Below, piece after piece: positions 60,572 through 64,000 of a stretch of DNA of 64,000 nt. The position numbers were made by a program, and so were the translations under genes. Each line of letters starts with the position of its first letter. Position 1 is the stretch's first letter. Source of the stretch: Ferrovibrio sp046297595 (GTDB taxonomy: Bacteria; Pseudomonadota; Alphaproteobacteria; Ferrovibrionales; Ferrovibrionaceae); assembly GCF_046297595.1 (NCBI RefSeq), contig NZ_JBKBHT010000003.1, positions 1 through 64,000 of the forward strand, in the 5' to 3' direction. The notes under the pieces were generated by a model, which worked only from the letters and a program-made list of their open reading frames with translations, made no database searches and was not told where the DNA came from.

Positions 60572-61681
60572 ATGCTTGCCTATATCATCCGCCGCCTGGC
60601 CCTGATCGTGCCGACCCTGCTCGGCATCATGGTGATCAATTTCGTCGTGGTGCAGTTCGCGCCCGGCGGCCCGGTCGAACAGGTGATCGCCCAGGTGACC
60701 GGCACGGCCGCCGACGTCACCGCGCGGGTCTCGGGCGCCACCGGCGGCGAGACGGGCCCGGGGGCCGGTGCCTTCGCCCAGGCCGCCGAGGGCAGCGCCA
60801 AATATCGTGGCGCCCAGGGCCTGGACCCGGAATTCATCAAGCGGATCGAGAAGCAGTTCGGCTTCGACAAGCCGGCCCATGAGCGCTTCCTGCTCATGCT
60901 GGGCCAGTATGTCCGGTTCGATTTCGGGGTGAGCTATTTTAAGGACCGGCCAGTGGTGGACCTGATCATCGAGAAATTGCCGGTTTCGATCTCGCTGGGC
61001 CTGTGGACCACGCTGATCGTCTACCTGATCTCGATCCCGCTGGGCATCGCCAAGGCGGTGCGCGACGGCAGCCGCTTCGACATCTGGACCTCGGCGGCCA
61101 TCGTGGTGGGGTATGCCATCCCGGGTTTCCTGTTCGCCGTGCTGCTGGTCGTGCTGTTCGCGGGAGGGAGCTTCGTGCAGTGGTTCCCGCTGCGCGGCCT
61201 GACTTCCGACAACTGGGATCAGCTCAGCCTGCTGGGCAAGGTCGCCGACTATTTCTGGCACCTGGCCCTGCCAGTGATTGCCATGGTGATCGGCGGCTTC
61301 GCCGGCCTGGTGATGCTGACCAAGAATTCCTTCCTGGAAGAGATCAACAAGCTCTATGTGCTCACCGCGCGGGCTAAGGGCCTGAGCGAACGCCGCGTGC
61401 TTTACGGCCATGTCTTCCGCAATGCCATGCTGATCGTGATCGCGGGCTTCCCCTCGGCCTTCATCGGCATCCTGTTCACCTCCTCATTGCTGATCGAGGT
61501 GATCTTCTCGCTGGATGGCCTGGGCCTGCTCGGTTTCGAGGCGGCGCTGAAGCGCGACTATCCGATCATGTTCGGCTCGCTGTTCATCTTCACCCTGCTG
61601 GGTCTGGTGGTGAACCTGATTTCCGACCTGATGTATGTGGTGGTCGATCCGCGCATCGATTTCGAAAGCCGGGAGGCCTGA
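60572..61681 (+). CDS. yejB: Peptide ABC transporter permease YejB
   Basis: Permease of 369 residues. It starts 'MLAYIIRRLALIVPTLLGIMVINFVVVQFAPGGPVE' and carries the YejB-specific insertion between the first helix and the core (about 40-115, Gly/Ala/Thr-rich then 'EFIKRIEKQFGFDKPAHERF'). The EAA coupling loop is 'YVLTARAKGLSERRVLYGHVFRNA'. It pairs with YejE in the inner membrane. Confidence 0.95.
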   Translation: MLAYIIRRLALIVPTLLGIMVINFVVVQFAPGGPVEQVIAQVTGTAADVTARVSGATGGETGPGAGAFAQAAEGSAKYRGAQGLDPEFIKRIEKQFGFDKPAHERFLLMLGQYVRFDFGVSYFKDRPVVDLIIEKLPVSISLGLWTTLIVYLISIPLGIAKAVRDGSRFDIWTSAAIVVGYAIPGFLFAVLLVVLFAGGSFVQWFPLRGLTSDNWDQLSLLGKVADYFWHLALPVIAMVIGGFAGLVMLTKNSFLEEINKLYVLTARAKGLSERRVLYGHVFRNAMLIVIAGFPSAFIGILFTSSLLIEVIFSLDGLGLLGFEAALKRDYPIMFGSLFIFTLLGLVVNLISDLMYVVVDPRIDFESREA

Positions 61682-61685
61682 GCCG

Positions 61686-62714
61686 ATGCAGCTCTCGCCC
61701 ATCAATGCCCGGCGCTGGCGCAATTTCCGCGCCAATGGCCGCGGCTACTGGTCGCTGTGGATCTTCGCGCTGCTGTTCGTGGTCAGCCTGTTCGCCGAAC
61801 TGGTGGCCAATGATTCGCCGCTGATCGTCAAATACGACGGCGGCTATTATTTCCCGGTGCTGAAGGCCTATCCGGAAACCACCTTCGGCGGCGACTTCGA
61901 GACGGAAGCGAAATACCGCGACGCCTTCGTGCAGGACCTGATCGCCGAAAAGGACGGCTGGATGATCTGGCCGCCGATCCGCTACAGCTATCGCACCATC
62001 AATTACGACCTCGGCCGCCCGGCACCGGCGCCGCCCAGTGCGGAAAACTGGCTCGGCACCGACGACCAGGGCCGCGACGTGCTGGCCCGCATGATCTACG
62101 GCTTCCGCATTTCCGTGCTGTTCGGTCTGGTGCTGACCCTGCTCAGTTCGGTGATCGGCGTGATCGCCGGCGCGGTGCAGGGCTATTTCGGCGGCAAGAC
62201 CGACCTGATCTTCCAGCGCTTCATCGAAATCTGGTCCGGCCTGCCGACCCTGTATCTGCTGATCATCCTGGCCAGCATCGTACAGCCGAATTTCTGGTGG
62301 CTGCTTGGGATCATGCTGCTGTTCTCGTGGATGGCGCTGGTCGGCGTAGTGCGCGCCGAATTCCTGCGCGCCCGCAATTTCGGCTATGTGCGCGCCGCCC
62401 GCGCACTCGGCGTATCCGACGCCAGCATCATGCTGCGGCATCTTTTGCCCAATGCCATGGTGGCGACGCTGACCTTCATGCCTTTCATCCTGAACGGTTC
62501 GATCACCACACTCACTGCGCTGGATTTCCTCGGCTTCGGCCTGCCGCCGGGCTCGCCCTCGCTGGGTGAGCTGCTGAGTCAGGGCAAGACCAATATCCAG
62601 GCGCCCTGGCTGGGCATCACGGCTTTCGCCGTTCTGGCCGTGATGCTCAGTCTGCTCATCTTCATCGGCGAGGCGGTGCGCGACGCCTTCGACCCGCGCA
62701 AGACCTTCCGGTGA
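61686..62714 (+). CDS. yejE: Peptide ABC transporter permease YejE
   Basis: Permease of 342 residues. The N-terminal 'INARRWRNFRANGRGYWSLWIFALLFVVSLFAELVANDSPLIV' and the large periplasmic loop before 'NWLGTDDQGRDVLARMIYGFRISVLFGLVLT' are typical of YejE. The EAA loop is 'NFGYVRAARALGVSDASIMLRHLLPNA'. Begins 4 bp after yejB and ends against yejF. Confidence 0.95.
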   Translation: MQLSPINARRWRNFRANGRGYWSLWIFALLFVVSLFAELVANDSPLIVKYDGGYYFPVLKAYPETTFGGDFETEAKYRDAFVQDLIAEKDGWMIWPPIRYSYRTINYDLGRPAPAPPSAENWLGTDDQGRDVLARMIYGFRISVLFGLVLTLLSSVIGVIAGAVQGYFGGKTDLIFQRFIEIWSGLPTLYLLIILASIVQPNFWWLLGIMLLFSWMALVGVVRAEFLRARNFGYVRAARALGVSDASIMLRHLLPNAMVATLTFMPFILNGSITTLTALDFLGFGLPPGSPSLGELLSQGKTNIQAPWLGITAFAVLAVMLSLLIFIGEAVRDAFDPRKTFR

Positions 62715-62719
62715 GCGGC

Positions 62720-64000
62720 ATGACCAAACAACAGCCCCTCCTGCGGGTGAAAGACCTGAGTGTGCGCTTCGGCAGGGATGCCGATGCGGTGAAGCATGTT
62801 TCGTTCGACATCCATCGCGGCGAGACGCTGGCGCTGGTGGGCGAAAGCGGCTCGGGCAAGTCGGTGACGGCTTTGTCGATCCTTCAGCTTCTGCCCTATC
62901 CGCTGGCCAGCCATCCATCCGGCTCGGTCACCTTCCGTGGTGGCGAGGAGCTGGTCGGAGCGCCGGAGCCAGTGCTGCGCAACATCCGCGGCAACCGCAT
63001 CGCCATGGTGTTCCAGGAACCCATGACCTCGCTCAATCCGCTGCATACGATCGAGCGGCAGATCAACGAGGTTCTTTTCCTGCATAAGGGCCTGGACAAG
63101 GCGGCGGCGCGAGCCCGCACGCTAGAACTGCTGCGGCTGGTGGGCCTGCCTGAAGCCGAGAAGCGCCTGAATGCCTATCCGCACCAGCTTTCCGGTGGCC
63201 AGCGCCAGCGCGTGATGATCGCCATGGCGCTGGCCAACGAACCCGACCTGCTGATCGCCGACGAACCGACCACGGCGCTGGATGTCACCATCCAGGCGCA
63301 GATCCTGAAGCTGCTGAAAGACCTGCAGGCCCGACTGGGCATGGCGATCCTGCTGATCACCCATGACCTGAACATCGTGCGCAGGGTGGCCGACATCGTC
63401 TGCGTGATGACGCAGGGCGAAATCGTCGAAGCAGGGCCGGTGGCCGATATTTTCGCGGCGCCGAAACACGCCTATACAAAAAAACTGCTGGCCGCCGAGC
63501 CGAAGGGCAAGCCGCATACCGCCGACCTCGACGCCCCGGTTGTGACCGAGGCAAAAGATGTGAAAGTGTGGTTCCCGATCACCGCAGGCCTGCTGCGGCG
63601 GACCATCGGCCACATCAAGGCGGTGGATGGGATTTCCCTGACCATCCGCGCCGGCGAAACGCTGGGCGTGGTGGGCGAAAGCGGCTCGGGCAAATCCACG
63701 CTGGCCTATGCGCTGCTGCGCCTGCAGAAAAGCGAGGGCAGCATCCGGTTCGACGGCCAGGAATTGCAGGGCCGCAGCTGGGCCGAGATGCGACCGCTGC
63801 GACGCGCAATGCAGATCGTGTTCCAGGATCCGTTCGACTCCCTCTCCCCGCGCCTGACCGTGTTCCATATCGTGGAGGAAGGCCTGCGCGTACACGGCAT
63901 CGGCCAGGACGAGGACGCGCGCCGCGCCATGGTGGCCGAGGCCCTGACCGAAGTGGGCCTCGATCCGGCGACCATGGATCGCTATCCGCATGAATTCTCA
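62720..64000 (+). CDS. yejF: Peptide ABC transporter ATPase YejF (3' end outside window)
   Basis: Fused double ATPase, 427 codons seen and open to the right edge. First domain: Walker A 'GESGSGKS' near residue 41, Q-loop 'FQEPMTSLNPL', signature 'LSGGQRQRV', Walker B 'LLIADEPTTALD'. The second domain starts near residue 275 with Walker A 'GESGSGKS' and stops in 'YPHEFS', just before its signature. ATG 62720 has GGTGAG upstream; in-frame GTG 62711, overlapping the yejE stop, is possible. Confidence 0.94.
   Translation, partial: MTKQQPLLRVKDLSVRFGRDADAVKHVSFDIHRGETLALVGESGSGKSVTALSILQLLPYPLASHPSGSVTFRGGEELVGAPEPVLRNIRGNRIAMVFQEPMTSLNPLHTIERQINEVLFLHKGLDKAAARARTLELLRLVGLPEAEKRLNAYPHQLSGGQRQRVMIAMALANEPDLLIADEPTTALDVTIQAQILKLLKDLQARLGMAILLITHDLNIVRRVADIVCVMTQGEIVEAGPVADIFAAPKHAYTKKLLAAEPKGKPHTADLDAPVVTEAKDVKVWFPITAGLLRRTIGHIKAVDGISLTIRAGETLGVVGESGSGKSTLAYALLRLQKSEGSIRFDGQELQGRSWAEMRPLRRAMQIVFQDPFDSLSPRLTVFHIVEEGLRVHGIGQDEDARRAMVAEALTEVGLDPATMDRYPHEFS

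Noticed and set aside
58661..61411. Open frame of 916 codons on the minus strand
   Set aside because: It is antisense to yejA copy 2 and yejB, which have unmistakable family motifs; composition is shadow-like.

Overview
The window reads as chromosomal DNA of a GC-rich alphaproteobacterium, most likely Rhodospirillales-like. The basis is the hrcA-grpE ... dnaK-dnaJ block, the Lrp/trxB/LysR neighbourhood, the pheA-kdsB-cytochrome c block, metZ under a SAM-II riboswitch (a class found mainly in Alphaproteobacteria), and uniformly high GC with little intergenic space. I cannot name a genus. There is no rRNA, CRISPR array, integrase, transposase or recognisable prophage. Most of the window is core metabolism and stress response with a few small accessory patches.

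Layout. 0-9 kb: a cut GNAT acetyltransferase, an inositol-phosphatase family gene, a comF-grxC-nitrilase operon, an AtuA-like protein, the adaptive DNA repair protein Ada, Dps, the periplasmic methionine-sulfoxide reductase MsrP and a HAD phosphatase. 8.8-9.0 kb: a highly folded intergenic segment ending in a strong minus-strand terminator, a candidate small RNA. 9-16 kb: trxB-LysR-histidine kinase operon, a large protein of unknown function and an Lrp regulator. 16-18.5 kb: an AT-richer patch with a remnant of a second Lrp-type gene, a coiled-coil membrane protein (DUF6161-like), tRNA-Glu and tRNA-Gly. 18.5-22 kb: VOC protein, palindromic repeat, TspO, and a TetR-controlled hydrolase/SnoaL pair with a legible promoter-operator. 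22-29 kb: the heat-shock block hrcA, grpE, a sensor kinase, alkB, dnaK, dnaJ. 29-36 kb: AraC remnant, dapB, ABM protein, DUF2244 protein, threonine ammonia-lyase, an SDR/hydrolase/glutamine-amidotransferase operon and an RsmB-type methyltransferase with a long repetitive basic N-terminus.

36.9-39 kb holds the most notable system: a bufferin operon, bufA-bufB-bufC. It encodes a secreted Cys-rich precursor, a DUF692/MNIO oxidase and a DUF2063 partner. The operon is preceded by GTAACG-N16-CGAA, which resembles the metal-stress sigma-F promoter of Caulobacter. 39-46.5 kb: a creatininase-family gene, two small unknown genes, a histidine-utilisation cluster (hutF divergent from a flavin oxidase-hutI pair around a HutC-like operator), argE and folE. 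46.5-51 kb: apaG, an OmpA-type porin, metZ with a SAM-II riboswitch plus terminator, and a Tat-exported flavin amine oxidase. 51-53 kb: a secreted esterase divergent from an OhrR-like MarR regulator, with three copies of a 13-bp palindrome between them. 53-55.5 kb: pheA and kdsB, then a membrane cytochrome c. 55.5-64 kb: hisN followed by a Yej-type peptide transporter operon with two different substrate-binding proteins and a RimL-like acetyltransferase between them. The last ATPase gene runs off the window.
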